From assembly GCA_029851415.1 (NCBI GenBank), contig CM056742.1:144527121-144591120 (forward strand): a DNA stretch of 64,000 nt, given 5' to 3'. The stretch comes from Eretmocerus hayati (taxonomy: Eukaryota > Arthropoda > Insecta > Hymenoptera > Aphelinidae). Below the pieces are notes generated by a model. It did no database searches. It was given only the letters and a program-made list of their open reading frames with translations, and was not told the DNA's origin. Below are positions 1-15,300 of the stretch, piece after piece. Position 1 is the first letter of the stretch, and the number at the start of each line of letters is the position of its first letter. The position numbers were made by a program, and so were the translations under genes.

Positions 1-138
1 GAGTATAGTAGTAAAAAAAATATCTCGTGGGATCATCGGCAGTGTTAAATTTTTTTTTTTAACGTGGTGATTTTGTTAGGGCAAAAGTAATAATAGTAAT
101 CAAAGTATAGTGTGTATAAAGCCGGTTATACGATTATT
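1..138 (+). promoter_or_regulatory. 5' flank / 5' UTR of the TBL2 homologue
   Basis: AT-rich sequence just upstream of the first ATG of the TBL2 reading frame. The ATG lies in a usable context with G at +4. A TATAAA at 115-120 is too close to the ATG to be a convincing core promoter. The transcription start cannot be placed and may lie outside the window. Confidence 0.3.
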
Positions 139-301
139 ATGGAGCAGCATCAGCAGCAACAGCAATCGAGCTGGCTTTACGGCAGCCTCGTGCTCGGTGC
201 AATAATGGCATTGGTTGGATATTACCTTGCCGCAGCTAAAAAACGTGCTTCAACAAGGAAGAGTGCATCACCGAATGCCGAAGAGTCGTCATCGAGAACG
301 A
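139..301 (+). CDS. TBL2: TBL2 exon 1 (membrane anchor)
   Basis: Begins with ATG at 139 and encodes 54 residues plus one base: MEQHQQQQQ, a hydrophobic segment from WLYGSLV to LAAA, then KKR and a Ser/Arg-rich stretch. The donor is the consensus GTAAGT at 302. A single N-terminal anchor fits the known ER membrane location of TBL2. Reading past the donor reaches a stop about 20 bases later. Confidence 0.88.
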
Positions 302-3300
302 GTAAGTGCGACGATCCATGATATGCTAAAGTGTAACAACTGCACAGTGAGATATATACATGATAATCGAATTGGGAGACCTGAGATTTATGTGCTCCAA
401 AAAAAACCATCCAACTCAAGAGAGACAGACACACTCACACACATATATAGAAGGGTTCCATTTTTGACTACCGCCAGCTATATAACGCGACCGACCGCGT
501 GCCGACCACGTGCTGCAATTTCAGAACCGCGAGTTAGTGTATTACCTTTATAGAAGATACTCTCTCGTGCGCGAGAACGTCGTCGTCGTCGTCGTCGTGA
601 GCGAGATGCACCGGACGTGCGCACAGCATTCCACAAATGCCATCTTCTAATACTTATTACACACACCTCGTCTTTGGCACGCGGCCCAATCTCAACATCG
701 TTATTATTATAGGTTATATTGCACAGAGAGTGCGCAATTTTACTTCTGCTAGGCGCGAATTCAAGATAACGCGGTGCATTGTCTCGGCTTTTATCATTAT
801 AATTGCTTTATGATGAGAGTATTGATATGTATTATATCTGTTCAAAAGCTTTTACGATGATGATGTACAAGTATAAAATAGTACCGAGAAAACGTCCTCT
901 GCGCGACTCTGTTATGTGAGCATGCGGACGATCTTGGCCATGCGAATATAGGTATGTGCGTGCATCAGCGGTGTGTCCCACATATTTGCACGAACTTGAA
1001 AATTCTACGGCCAAATACTATATACAGCAATGATGATGATGCTGGTGATGCTATGCGTTCCGGATAATGACGATATATCGAGTTCATTGGAATTTTTGTC
1101 ATTGAAGATGTAATAAAGAGGGGGAAGATGGGAAATTGCATTCGAGATAAATGATTCACATTTCGTATTCGGAAAAGAAGTAGTAGTAGTATAGAATGCA
1201 ACCCCGAGCGTATAATATAACAGTACCTTCTTGATCGCGAATCGTGAGTAACGGTTTGGCGCCGCCGATTCACCGCTTGCTTGAAAAGTCATATAGCCTG
1301 TTCTCCTTCCTCTTGTTCTTTCACCTGCCAGTCTTTCATCCGATTCTTTAGATATAATATACTTACATATACCTGCATCAAGTCTCGCAAAATTTTAACA
1401 TCTGCTGACCGATGATGTGGCTTTGTGGTCATATACCTATACAAGGAGACAACGGTTGGGAGACGCCTCCAACTCTTTCAAAAATTATGTCCTGTGGATG
1501 ACGAAATTTTCGTATGGTATTTCCGGAGGAGTGTCAGTACCTGCTAGTGTGAAATTCTTGCCCTGACACTGGCTCCCCACATCACGCGAGATCTTTTGCC
1601 GTGTTAGTAGTGAGTATGATATAAATTCAATCTAAAATACCGTGTCGCCGTTGTGCCCTATAAATAAACTCCCACGTGTGTGCGGTGCATCGGTCAGATA
1701 CATACGATATACATACATACATACATAAAATATATATATATCTATGTAAAGTAGACCTGCACTATTGTGCATTAGCCATATCTAGACATTTAGTAGACGT
1801 AAAGTATGAATATAGTGAGTCTATTGGCGGGGGACACGTGTCTTTCATGCGGTAGCTACACGTGGGTTGCGATCGACGCGCGACTCGCGGCAGACGGTTT
1901 AATATGAATCACTTATATACATATGAATCCTCGCTCCGGTTGCCTTATCAATTTAGTATATCTATAGATGAGTACGTCATTTGTCAAGTAGCATCATCGG
2001 TCACAGCTGATGGAAGAGCGTATATCAAGGTCCACCTGTACAGATGTGATAGATCGGATCAAACGATTTGGTCTGTACGAGGCTTGACTGACTATCGGAG
2101 AATGTGAATACCCGTGAGACGGATTTTGGAAATCACGTAGTTAGATTCTACTCACTTGGAATTTCTCATGATGAGTTGTTCGAGATTGAGACAAGAAAAC
2201 TTCCCCGCGAGATATGCGCAAGCTCTGAATTACCCAAAAGATTTACCCGCTATCTGAAAGCGACGCTCAAAAAAAACTCTGCGATAGATTTGTTCGAAGG
2301 ATGGATTCATGCCTACTTGGGATTTTTGGAATGGAATATCAACACGATAACATGTTACGGTGTATAACTGATGAGAGGGGGTTAAACACCCGGTAGATAT
2401 TATTGCGGTCGATACCTTCACTATTTAATTAAAACTTGGTGTCGACTGTTGAAGTATACACGCAAATGTGTGAGAAATTAAATTATTGAATTTTGTTCAT
2501 ACATTGATGAATGAATAACGGTCAATACAGATGTGAGAAGCTACTGATTTGAAATTATCTCCTCAAAGTTATAGCAAAGTAGCTTTCATTTGAGGTTGAT
2601 TATAAATCAACAAGCATCGATGCATATGGATATATCTATTACGTATCTATGATTTCCGCATTGCATCATCTACCGCGCCTCGGTATTTAGATCATCCCGC
2701 GCGATGCACTTGAATAATCGTGAATGCGACTCATTGATCTTTCGTATCTTGGCTACACATAGTATTATCATATAACGATTATTACACACTTGTTGAGGTT
2801 TATCGAGTGAATATTTGCACAGTCCAGATCCGCGAATCTGAATTTATATTGTCGGTCAATAAGCAATGGCAATATTCATATATACAAAACGAATTTTGAC
2901 TGATCTGGCAAGTTGGATCAAAACTTTTGATTCTACCAATACCTAGACGTGGAAAATAGCAAACTCACATAAAATCTCCCCTACTTTTCGTAATCTTGAC
3001 TGGATAATTGGTTAAGCTGATAAGACATTTGATGCCGATAAGAGATTGAGGTCGCAAGATATTAAGGAGAAGATACAGAATATTTTACTATAAATTTTAT
3101 CATCAATTTTTATTTTGTATATCCTGATAGTCAGATGAATTTCACCGTGACACTGAGTACGCCACCTTTTCATTATGATATGCGTTTACTGATATACAGC
3201 GATGGGAAATTTTGCTGTCGCAATGAGTCTGCCGAGGTTGGACATTTTTTGTGTACTCAGTCGAATTTCGTGAAAAATTGTCGCATCATAATTCCTTTTA

Positions 3301-6300
3301 TTAATCTTTAATTAGAGACGAAGCCATTAATTGTTAGTCAATGTAATAATTCATATATGAATCTTGAATTTATTCATGAAACCTTCATACTCGATCAGAC
3401 AATTTTTCATTTTTAAAACGTCACAGTATTTGCTCACATGTTGTTTAGTCTCACAATAGTATTCTATTCACTACACAGAAAACTTGCTCGTTATGACTCA
3501 CAAATTCACATCGGCGCCAGGCTGATTTCGAATGTGAGAATCGAAGCTTATCATGAGTCCAATAGTCCTTCAGGTGGTATTCTGCTGCCTAGTTGGATAA
3601 GATCTTTAAAAAGCTCTGCTGATCGAACTAAAAATCATTGATTGAGCATATGATATTCACTATAATTAATCTAGGACAATATTCGCTGGTTGAAAAAGGT
3701 TTTCTTACACACGATACTGTCTAACAGATCGTCTGCATGACGTAAAATGCCAATGTTTTACAAAGATTCTTGCTGAAATTCTGGAGGCTAGTCCCTCCAG
3801 GAGATCCAATTCTTCTCTGTGTGACACGAAAGTATGCTCTTTGTGCTCACTCGTATAGATAATGACTTGAAATTCTAAAGAAAAGGCTTTCCTCGAAGCA
3901 AAAGTTCAATTTGTCAAATCAACTCATAGTGAATCTCATTGAGAGACTGTTTTTTTTTTATACAAAGCGTATGATATAAAATATCAAGACATTTTGCGAC
4001 TTTTTGATGCTGCCATAAGTCGTAGGAAATATCATTTTTACATATTTTATCCGGAGCACAAATAATCTGAGAGAATGCGTCGATTGGAGAACATTTTCTG
4101 ACTCCACTGCGCAATACAATATGGAATTCATAATGAAACTGACGAATCGTAGATATACCTGGAACACATGTAAAATACTAATCATTGTGCCACAAAAATT
4201 CCTAGCCTTATCTTCTGGTTTTTTATGCGTGCAATGAACAGTCTACAAGATTAGTCGACACAATACTCCAGTCATAATGCATTAGTCACCACTGTTTGTA
4301 TTTGCAAAAGCTGCTGTCACGACATTGTGTATCGTTTTGTATGACGGTCGTTGTTCGGTAATCTTTGTAATCTGAACTTTCATATTTCATATCTAAGATT
4401 CGTCTGGCGTATCTTCTCTGTTTCTTACGTGCATCGAATCCACCCAAAAAATCATTTTTGGTATCAGCACGACTATATTTTGGTCATAAATTATGAGGGT
4501 AAAAAGATTGTCACCACTTATCGGATCTGTAATCATTTATCTGCAGCACAAATTGCAATGTGCCCACGGCAAACAGTAACAGAAAATTTTGTCTTTAGTC
4601 TTAGGAAGTCTGTGGCCATCATACACGGGTGAGCTCCAAATCAAGTGTACAAGCTTTCTGCTGCAAATTGTGTTAAAGAGCTTATAATAACGCTGCTCTT
4701 TTTGACGCGTTCGTGTGTATCAAGCACAGTATAATAGGGTAAAAACATGTATTTATTTTATCATTGCCTAAGAAAATGAAGTATCAATAGTCAAAGAAGG
4801 CGCCTTCAAGAATAAAAATCAACAACTTAAACTCTGTCTAGGAAAGGTGTTTACACTGCTGATGAAACATATCGAAAGATTTCGTCAGTTGATGATTTTA
4901 CTAATGATTAAACTTGTTTTCTACGTAAAACTTGTTCTCAAATGCACGGTGATCATGTGATAAAATCATCAATATGTTTGATTGCATCAAGACACAGATT
5001 GTATCATTGACATCTTGAATGAAAATTTATATACTGAACTCGATATTGAATCATTTAAGTATGTACCGAATAACTTTTGGTGAAGATGAGTACGCATAAG
5101 TGACCAATTCGTTTTCTTGATACAAGAAAAATTTTAATCAAAAGCGACCACATGCTAGCAGCATCCAAAGTTTCATATTTTAACGTGATTTGAATAATAT
5201 TCATACGTGATCCAGTTTCCGCTGGAAATTTTGGCAATAACAAATTCCTATCTCATCATCGAATTGGACTTTACCAGAAATGATAAGATGAATTCGTAAT
5301 CCGTCATGCAGGAAGTCCCGTTTTTGATGAGTCACATGCTTTCTATTATATCAGACTTGAACGTGAAAGGCTCTGACAGTGAAACGAGCGAGAGTTTCTC
5401 AACAAGTCAGAGGAATAATAGAAGGGACCTATAGTGGTGGGGCCTTATAACAGATCTTGGAAGTGGGGAAAGAAAAGTCTGTTCATCAGATGGGCCTTAG
5501 ATGGGGCCCCTCCGCAACGTCAGCCTTTTCAAAATAGTCTCGCGCAACAGCTCACCACGAAAGTTCCTCTTCCAATGTATTCTAGTGTTTCGCGTAATAT
5601 TATGAGATTGCATTTGGAAATGTGTGATGCAGCGTCTTGGCATCTTATATTCTATCCACTTTCTAATTACAACTTATGATAATTATGGCATCATAGCCAC
5701 ATGTTGGAGATGTAACCAGTGAAAAAAGAGTTTCTTCTCAAAGTTGATAATTTAGTTTTTTGCCGTCATGTGGATTGGTTTTGCTGCGCCAGCCACGAAC
5801 CGGAAGAGGTGAGGTTCGAAACTGATGATTGTTTTTGACTGAGGTCAAGTTTTTTGTTTGCGTGGTCACGATGGCCAAGACTTATATGGAAATGTTTAGT
5901 ATTCTTTCAAATTGATTTATTACTATTCTTCAAATTACTCGGACTTGGATAAGATAAAATTCAAAAATCAATGAACAAAGCAATAAATGATTGAGTAAAC
6001 GCTGATGCGGGTCAACGAAATGCCTGAACGCACCAGAAACGCAATAATTATTCTTTTGAATTATTTGAACAATTATTCATCCATCATTCATTATTCGTTG
6101 AACAATAAATGATGAATGTTATATGCACAGAAACCAGTCTTGTTTGAAGTACAAGCTGAACTTCCGTTTCTTGAATCCTTGAACCGTCTGCAGTGTCTTG
6201 AATACAATTCGTGGCCTCTAGTCACTTTTTTTTCTTAGCAGGTACTTTTTGCTCATTACTTATTTGCTCTGGGCAAGAAGAAAAGATCTTGGTAAACTCA

Positions 6301-9300
6301 TTCGGGAATATCTCATGAGCACGAAGGTCTCTAAGACTCACCAGTGGAAGTCTCATTTGAAGGAGTTTGCTCGATAAATCATGCATCAGACTTCTTAAAT
6401 GTCCTGATGCTGTTAGAGATTCTGTCTTTGAAAGAACATATTCAGTTGCATCAAAATGTGTACAATTTGCGAAAATTTCATCCGAGTCTATCTAAGATTA
6501 ACACAAAATCTTATCTCATATTGCTGTAACAAGTATAACAGAGAAGATTATCTCATATGTTATCTGAGAACATTGCTCTGCGAGTACTTTGTCTTGATTA
6601 TTATTATTATTATAGCATTAAAATCAGGATTTATTCAGAACATACAATCATAGTGATATTTAGAATGTTTGCTCGAAATTACATGCTCATATGAGACGAT
6701 GCGAATCGAGTTCATTGCTCAGGAAAAGAAATCAGAGTGCATTGACATGAATTAGCTCACATCCGTATGTTGAAACGTCTCCCAGAAATTTTCTCCCTCG
6801 CTTCGGTGAGTAATAATGACTCAGTATTCATAAGCGAACTCTGATTCGACGATGCAACCTTGAAGATGATTATGCAGTAGAGTGAGAACTTATATAGCAA
6901 ATGATATATTGCAGGTTGTAAGTCAATAAACCTTACACTTGACTGTAAATGTTGGGTATACCTATGTCTCATACAAGTGTTCTTTTTTTGCTTAGCTCTG
7001 AATTCTTCCTCAAAAATTTGATACTTGAAAATGATTCAGAACTTTGAGTATTCTGATATCATTTATGAATGCCAAAAGTAATTCCATTATACCGGATAGG
7101 TTGGAGTAAGATAGTGCTCATTATAAATGTGACTGTGGCAAATGACGCATGGGATGATAGAAAAAGACGTCAGAATTTTTCATTCATTGATATAATATTA
7201 GCCTTTTAATATTTGATGTTCATGAATGATCCTTGTCATTTTCGAGAAGAAGGTTGCAGTCGAACGTTGTCAAAAGGTTACTCCTTGATCTCCTGCGTAT
7301 TGTTGCACCATTGAAATAGTTTATACACGAATGAATTTTCTTGACGTTGTCTTATACAGTTTGATACGCCCCCTTTTATCATTCACATCAGTCCTATCTA
7401 CTTTGGTTCCTTTTCCTGTCTAATGGATTGGATCTGCCAACTATTAATTCTAATAACAACAACCTGCAAACTATTTGTTAAAAAAAAAGTCACTCGATGT
7501 GCAACAATGATGATTTTATTTCACAATTACCTCATGATTGATGAATTCTGCTAATTTCTAGTCAGAAATGAAACGATAAAGAGCAGTTCACGTTTCTGGC
7601 TCAAATCATTCTCAATTGAAGTGAACTCCATCGATTAAATCTAGATGTTATTTGATCTTCAATTATTGTTCCATCGACCTTATATGATCTGAATTACGTG
7701 ACTATCTCGAAGACATCGAAATTAATGAATGGATTATTTTTCTTAGATGTTTCAGACGCAAACGAGAAAGAACAGGGCAAACAACGCGAGGTGAGCAAAC
7801 GCCAGGCCAAGAGCAAGAAACGCCGTGAAATCCAGCAGGAATTCACACATTCGTGGATGGTCGGGGCACTCAAGGGTCATACAGCCCCGATCCTTGATAT
7901 GGACTTTTCTGCCAACGGCAAATTCCTCGCTAGTTGCGCCGAAGGTAGGACACTACACTTTTTCTTGATTACTTTTATTTTTGTTTTTTTAGCTACCGTT
8001 TATTTGATACCAATCATCACTCGCTTTGTGGTACCCCGGTTTTGTAATAAGATATGTTTAATGCATGATTTTATCTCCTCATGGATTCAATCGAATCAAA
8101 CAACATTTTTCGCCGTAACAATGTCTGAATGAGACCATCCAATCATAAACCGGCTGTAAAAATGGTTATTTTATCGTAGACATTGAAAACCACATAATTT
8201 GCATAATCCATAGCCGCCATTGGAAAATTAGGACAGACGATGCAGCTTCTCATAGCCTCGGGATCGAAAAATCATAGTACAACCACCACGTTACTCAATC
8301 AGCCATCGAATTTTTCTGGTTTCCGAATTTTCATCGTATTCATGTAACTCATCCAACATCACCATTGAAATTGCATCACGAATTCGATATCCCTTTTTTG
8401 TATCATAGTCTGCGAGGAAATGCAGGCCGAGTCAATCGATTAACCATTGCATACATTTTTTGAATTTTTTACAAGCTTATGGTTGAATTGGATGAATTTT
8501 TTATTTCACCTGAATCCTTGACATCAGAATACTAAACTCACATAAAAACAACGCCGAGTACGTACGTGGCTTTCCGAGCTACTGAATCAATATGTTTATT
8601 GAGCAATTCACGAGGGCTAGTATAGTAGCAAATGTACTTTGTACTTACATTCCTGCAATGCACCACTTTCAGTGTCATTCATCGGTAGTGCATAGACAAT
8701 AATCGTATATTCTTTTTGCTATCCCTAATACAGAGTGTCATAATCACTCATTTATTATTGAATACATTGTTGAGATACACGATAGATCGACAAAAACTTA
8801 TCTCGTTTTGTGCTTTCAAACCATGAGCGCTGACATTCTAAGTTTAGTCAGAACATGCATAATAACACATTCTACTTGCCTCGCACAAAGTTTGATGAAT
8901 TCAATCATGTATATTAATTCTCGTGCACAACTCGCTTGTGAAGAAGCCATTACGCTTAGGTGGGACTTATCTAACTTGGTAACAGATTTCATTGAAAACA
9001 GTCCCCTTCTAGTGTCTATTAAGAAATTTGCTTTTCTAATTATACAAAAATCTTATTGGGGATTCACAGAGATAATGATTTAGCATTCAACTGAAGAGAT
9101 GTTCATTTTTTCTTACCATTCAGTGGAAATTAGTTCATTTTGGGCATTGCCTGTACATTACTTAGCACAATTGGGTTTGGGGGCGTGTATAATCGAACAT
9201 TTTGAAAACAGATCGAAAAGAAAATACAATGTATATGAAGAAGACGAAATGAAATAGGTGGATAATGAGATTCGTCCAAAATTACGACAATGTATCAATC

Positions 9301-12300
9301 GATTATTGACAGTATTCGTGTTTCGTAATCATTACGCAAAAAAGTTTGTGTAAGACTCTGCGTTTGCCACTCCATATATTTTCCGATGCATGAGGCAGTC
9401 ACCGCAATCGTTGAAAGACAATGGTGTTTCTGACCATTGGTTTGCTTTTCTAGGTAATTCTGTATATTTCGATTTGTTTCCTGGATAGTTTATCAAAAAG
9501 GAACGGAGTCAGCTCGCTGAATAATATTGAAATGTTTTTTGCCAATTTTTTGCTAACTTTATCTGTTCGCAAAAAATAACTTGAGTGTCGATGGCGATCC
9601 AAATAGGCTAGCAAAAAATCAAGTTGAACACATTGTTTGAAATTTTTATCGCGCCAATGTTTTCAAGTAGATGTGATTTTTTTCATCCGAGTTGATGAAT
9701 ACAACCCGAGTAGGAAAAAAATTTGTCGCGCTGGATTATAACTGTTCTGCTTTTAAAAATACAGATTCCAAATTCCCTGAAAAAATGGAAAATATCCATC
9801 AAAATTCATAGTCTGATATGGTATGAGTTGGGCCTTTTTGGTTGTTTTTTCTCACGGATTTTTTAGGGACTCCCCGAAGATCAATGAGAAGAGATAGTGG
9901 AAGTGAACGTGTGCCTATTATTGGATGAACTTATAACCTCACAGAAGCTCATCAAGTTGAATTGGATTTGATAGGAGAACGAGTTGAAAATTCCGCCTTG
10001 AAACTTGCAAGCATCTGAAGAATCAGAAAATTATTGAAAAACTACATTCACTAAAATTTATATTTGGCGTGTTTGAAGTGACAACTCAACAAAGAAGACA
10101 ATCTTCCGGTGCTGTTAAAAATCAATTGAACGCGATTTAGACGATGAATACCATTTCTACTGAGATCAAAGATAGTACATTTTAAGACGAGGGTGGGAAT
10201 ATTGGTTTCCGCACAGCGATTGATATTTTCTGGCCCGAGACGAAGTGGAGGGTCAGAATTATTGCGAGAATGCGGAAACCATGCCGCCCGAGTATCGAAT
10301 ACTATTTTCCCGCACAGAAGATGGGAATGGCTAATTTCGACTCGACTGGCAAGCAAATGCGTGTAAAGATTGATATCAAATGTTAACAACACATTTCTTA
10401 TTTTCCTATAGCTCATGCAAGAATGTCAATCCTGTTTCATATTCCAATCAGAACACGATTGTAGATTCGAAATTTTTATTCAACACCCATGGTATTTTCA
10501 AATCCGTGACGCAGTAAATTTGAATCACAATTGTCTATGATACTCTGATAGGTTTGTTCTTTCTATGGAGGCTTCTAATGTCGGTGTAAATTCCCATCCG
10601 GTTTCATCTTTTGTCTCGGCTTGTTGATGACGATTGGGAATCCCAAATATATTTCAACAATTCCCTCAATTCAGCTCACTACTACTTATAAAGTATTACC
10701 TTCAATACACAATCATATTAGTTTCTATAATTTTGTTTGACTTGGGTTTGTTTGTACTTAGTATTTATTGAACGAGGTCTTCCTATCATTTTATTTGTAC
10801 TGATAATTGCGCAAGGATCGGTTATCATTATTAGCTGATAAACCGGCCGGCTAAGTAATATTTTTCTCGATATGTCAGACGTAATAATTTTCGTACGAAA
10901 TATTTTTTCGATAGTGCCTCAATAATAAAAATTAAGAAAAATTTTCCATTGCCAAGAAACTTACAAATACCAAGATTCTCAAGTACATAGACATTCCGTT
11001 CCTTGCTTTTTGCTAATCAACAGGAAATGATTGAGAAATGACATACAAATCCCAATATGTTCACTTATCATCAACGCCAATTCATGTTCATCTTTTGAAA
11101 AGAACAAATTGACAATTCCTTGTTGATGATGTGCTTTGAGAAGCTTCAAGATTTTCAAGTACATAGATATTTCGTCCCTTGCTTTTTGCTAATCAACAGA
11201 AAATGTTTGAGAAATGCTATTCGAATCTAAACAAGTTGACCCATCATCAATGCCAATTCATGTTCATCTTCTCAAAAGAACAAATTGCCAATCTCTTTTT
11301 AATGATGTGCTTTGTGAAGCTTTTCCTCGTGGGAGAGCTTCATTGGCTTCCGTAGAAATATTCTAATGATGGTATAATCAAGAGTCAGCTGAATTAGTCG
11401 TAGCCAAGGCAAATTGCGTAATGATTCAACGGTACTCGTAGGTTGATGGCACAACGGAGCAACGGTGCAAGTGCTCGTGATCTCGCGTACTCTGCTCTCG
11501 TCGCGCTCAACGGCTCGTTTCACGTGATGGACAGGTGTCTCGTGTATATTCAACTCGATGGTCCCGTTGTTCGTGAGTTTTCGCCGTTGTTTACTCGTGT
11601 CTCTCCTACCATAATAATTCGAATAGGCCTTGCGAACAAAACCGTTTCAAATCTATTTTTTTTTTAGATTCATTTGCATACCTTGAAACAAGTGACAAAT
11701 ATGTTTTTCATACCGAAGGTTGAATTCGAGTTCTTGTCTTTTTTTATCATTAATCAAATCCAAATTTTGTAATAGAAGTGTTTTTGAGTTGACATGGTCG
11801 AATGCAAGAAATCATCCACTGAAGATAGAACATACGAAGCTCATTAACTCTCATCCTAATCAATAATATGGTTCACACATGATTCATTCAAAACATTGCA
11901 ACTTACTATACAAATTTTGAAATTAGTCGTGTGAAGTAATTGTTGTCGCACGATTCAGACGACGACGGGGACTTGGCACGGCGCACCATAGAAAAAAAAA
12001 CTAGATAGCAAAAAATTCCTTCAAAAACCCCACGTGTCTCTGGCACTTGAAAATAAACGCTGTGTTCTTCTGTGTGTTGACTAAAGATCGTGCAGAGCAG
12101 CAGCGGGGGAGGCATCAGCTGGACAAGGTCGCCTCAGCCAACACCTGCACCTCCACCAAGTCTCCGTCGTCGTCAGGACTATCTCCGGACAAACAAAAGA
12201 GTCCACCGTCGACGCCACCCTCACCAACGAGTTCAACCAAATCCAACTGCTCCCACGACTCGGAATCGTCATCCTCGTCGCCCCTGTCCACGTCGCAACT

Positions 12301-15300
12301 TCAAAGGGCCGGTGGACTGAGCCGTCGACAACGTAAGAATCGCACCGCCCGGGCACCTAGAGAACAACGCAAGGAGCTCCGCGAGCGTGACGAAGATCAC
12401 GAGGACGATCATAACGGGCCTCCGCCATCTTCTTCATCTGCTTCCTCTTCAACTTCTTCGTCCCCAATGGCTATGGTATCACCCGTCAAAGGTACTACTG
12501 GAAGGTCTCGAAGAGGCCAAGGTATGACCACCCCGTCTAAGCAGCAGCAGCCGAAGCAGCAGAAGAGTCCAGTCTTGGTTGGTAAGACTAGCGGTAATGG
12601 GAGCAAGATGTCTAGGGCGCAGAAGATGAGCGCTAGCGGTGCCAGTTTACTCAGAAGGAAGCTCAACCAGCTATCAGATGCTGAGATAGCCCTAATGCTT
12701 CGCCAGTACGTCCTCACAGCTGACGAACTAGTCTATCTGGGCTACCCAGTCTGTTTCTGGGACTCACCGGAACACGTGATGATCTACAGCAATAGACACG
12801 GACTAACTTCGTGCAGTGCCGTTAATTATCACAATCACCACAAGCACCAGCAACAACACAACCTGGACGCGAACGCACGAGAGTTTGTTCCAGCCGGATC
12901 ATCCTCGTCATCGACATCATGCAGTGGCTCCGAAGCTGACAGCGGTAACGGAACCTCAGCCAGTAGTTCCGACCAGGACGAGCAGGAAAGTTCGTGCTCC
13001 AGTAGTGGCTCAGACAGTGATAAAGCCAGTGATTGTGGCCAAGTCGACGAGCCCCAGACAGTTCAAGCAGAACCAGAACCCGAGGTAGCTCAACCACAGG
13101 AACAAGAGAAACGGAGACCTCCAAACGCCTTGGAAAGACGGTGCGCCAGGTGCGCAAAGTCGTTTTACGCCAGGCGGAGCGACGGTGAGTACATCAGCGA
13201 AGACAAGTGCCTCTATCACTGGGGCAAGCTCAGAAGGGGTCACGATGGCGAGTCATACGAATGCTGCCGGGGAAGATCGAGTAGTGGTGGTGGATCCAGT
13301 AGTAGTCCTAGCAAGGGCTGCACCGTCGGCAGAGTACACGTCTGGACTGGTATAGTTCCTGGAACAAATGGACCCCTTCAGGGTTACGTTCGCACAAGGC
13401 CAGCAAAGTACGTTTCTTGTGATGGAAATTATGGTGTCTATGCCCTAGACTGCGAGATGTGCTTCACAAAGAATGGCCTTGAACTTGGGAAGGTCACAGT
13501 CGTTGCCCTAGACGGAAAGCTTATCTATGAAGCTTTTTGTAAACCCGAGTCGGAGATCATAGACTACAACACAAGGTTCAGTGGGCTTAGAGCCAAGGAC
13601 CTGGTGAACGCCAGTAAAAAGCTCAAGGACGTGCAGAAGGACCTTCTGAGCTTCGTCAGCGCTGAGACATTGCTCATAGGTCATGGATTGGAGAACGACT
13701 TGAGGGCGCTGAAAATCATACACACGCAGGTCGTCGATACGAGTTTGTCGTATCCACATTTCAAGGGATTCCCGTTTAAGTACAGCCTCAAAGCGTTGGC
13801 TAGGACGATACTCAATCGAGATATACAGCAGCTGGAGCACGATTCGGCCGAGGATGCAAGAATTGCGGCCGAGCTTATGCTCAAGAAACTGCAGATTGAC
13901 TTTTTTTCGTGAATTTCTGTGATATATAAAATTCGTGTCTATCTGTCTCTGTCTGCTGTAAGCTCGACAGTGAGTGTGATTTTGGTACTCTAATCAAAAG
14001 AGACTGTTCTGTGTATTTTTGAACTGTGCCGGACTGTTAAGAAAAAAAAAGTGAATTCAGTGATGACGAGAGCTCCGCGAAGACGCTCGAAGACGAAAAT
14101 ATAGTGCGGTGATGTGCCGATTTTATATAGTGATGGTGCACTAGTATAAAGAAGTGCTAAGTGAAAAAATTTTAAGAGTGCGATATATCGAATAAAACTT
14201 TAACCAGCTGGTACTCAGTTCCAAATCAAGTCTGTGATACGTCTACCTTGTGTGTATACTTGAACATGCAAGGCGCGCATTTTGAAAATGCGCCCGATCA
14301 ACAGCGTCAGCTGATGCTACTCTACCCATTCGACTAATTAGCCGTCACTCAAAGGGGACACTCTTATTTGTCCGCTGCATCAAGAGTGTAAAATACGATA
14401 CACTGCCTTTTATCATCGACGAGAATCAGAGCAGCGGAAATCGTCGTCGTCGTCGTCCAGGTTAGACCCCGAGACATCCCCAAAAGAGAGAAGAGACGCT
14501 ATACGCACGTATCATTTTCGCTATATTGTACATAGTAAACACACATCATCTCACCGGTATGAAAATTTAATGAATTATCATATATTCGTCTCGCGTTCAC
14601 AGCTCATATTTTGTATATAATAATCATTTAATTAATTAAGAATAATCATCGATGTTCAACTGTCTCTACGTTTGAGTCTGAAATCGATCAGATCTGCCAC
14701 CGCCACCGGAAGCTCGTGACTCTCTTCGAGTTCTTTGACCCCCTCGCGCACGTATAAATACATTCATATTTTGCATACAAAATAATAACAAACTTGACTG
14801 TTGCAGTAATTACCTCGTGTGTTGTTTAAATGTAACTGCACGTTTTTGCAGAGACCATTCTCTGATTCTCAATGGAGTATCGGTTCTTGAGCGCGACTTT
14901 ATCAGAAGATTCACCCTCACGTTTGATGTAATTTTATAATGTTTGTCGTAATTCGTGTTCATCCATTGACTGTTGTGGCTTAAAACTCGAAGAGACTCGG
15001 GAGTTTCCGGAAAATTCTTTCGATACAAAAATGAATTTTTGTAAAATACGAACCAAAACGAGCGAAAATCTTTTGACTCTCGTGATGCTTTTATCTTGAC
15101 TAGATTTTATTTTTCCATAAAAAATATGAATTATTCCGAAAAGGAAAAATCGTCGCAGGCTAACGATTCTCCTTATTTTAATATGATACTGGTCGCAAGT
15201 TTGCATTCAAAATGACAATTTATGATTCTTTTAAAACTGTCACCTTGAATTGGCCATTTATCTCAAGAATCATTTTTTATTCTGTCAATTATTTTTACTT

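Noticed and set aside
12047..12095. TTG-led extension of the exonuclease frame
   Set aside because: No ATG, and a GTGCAG acceptor follows at once; more likely the end of an intron than coding sequence.
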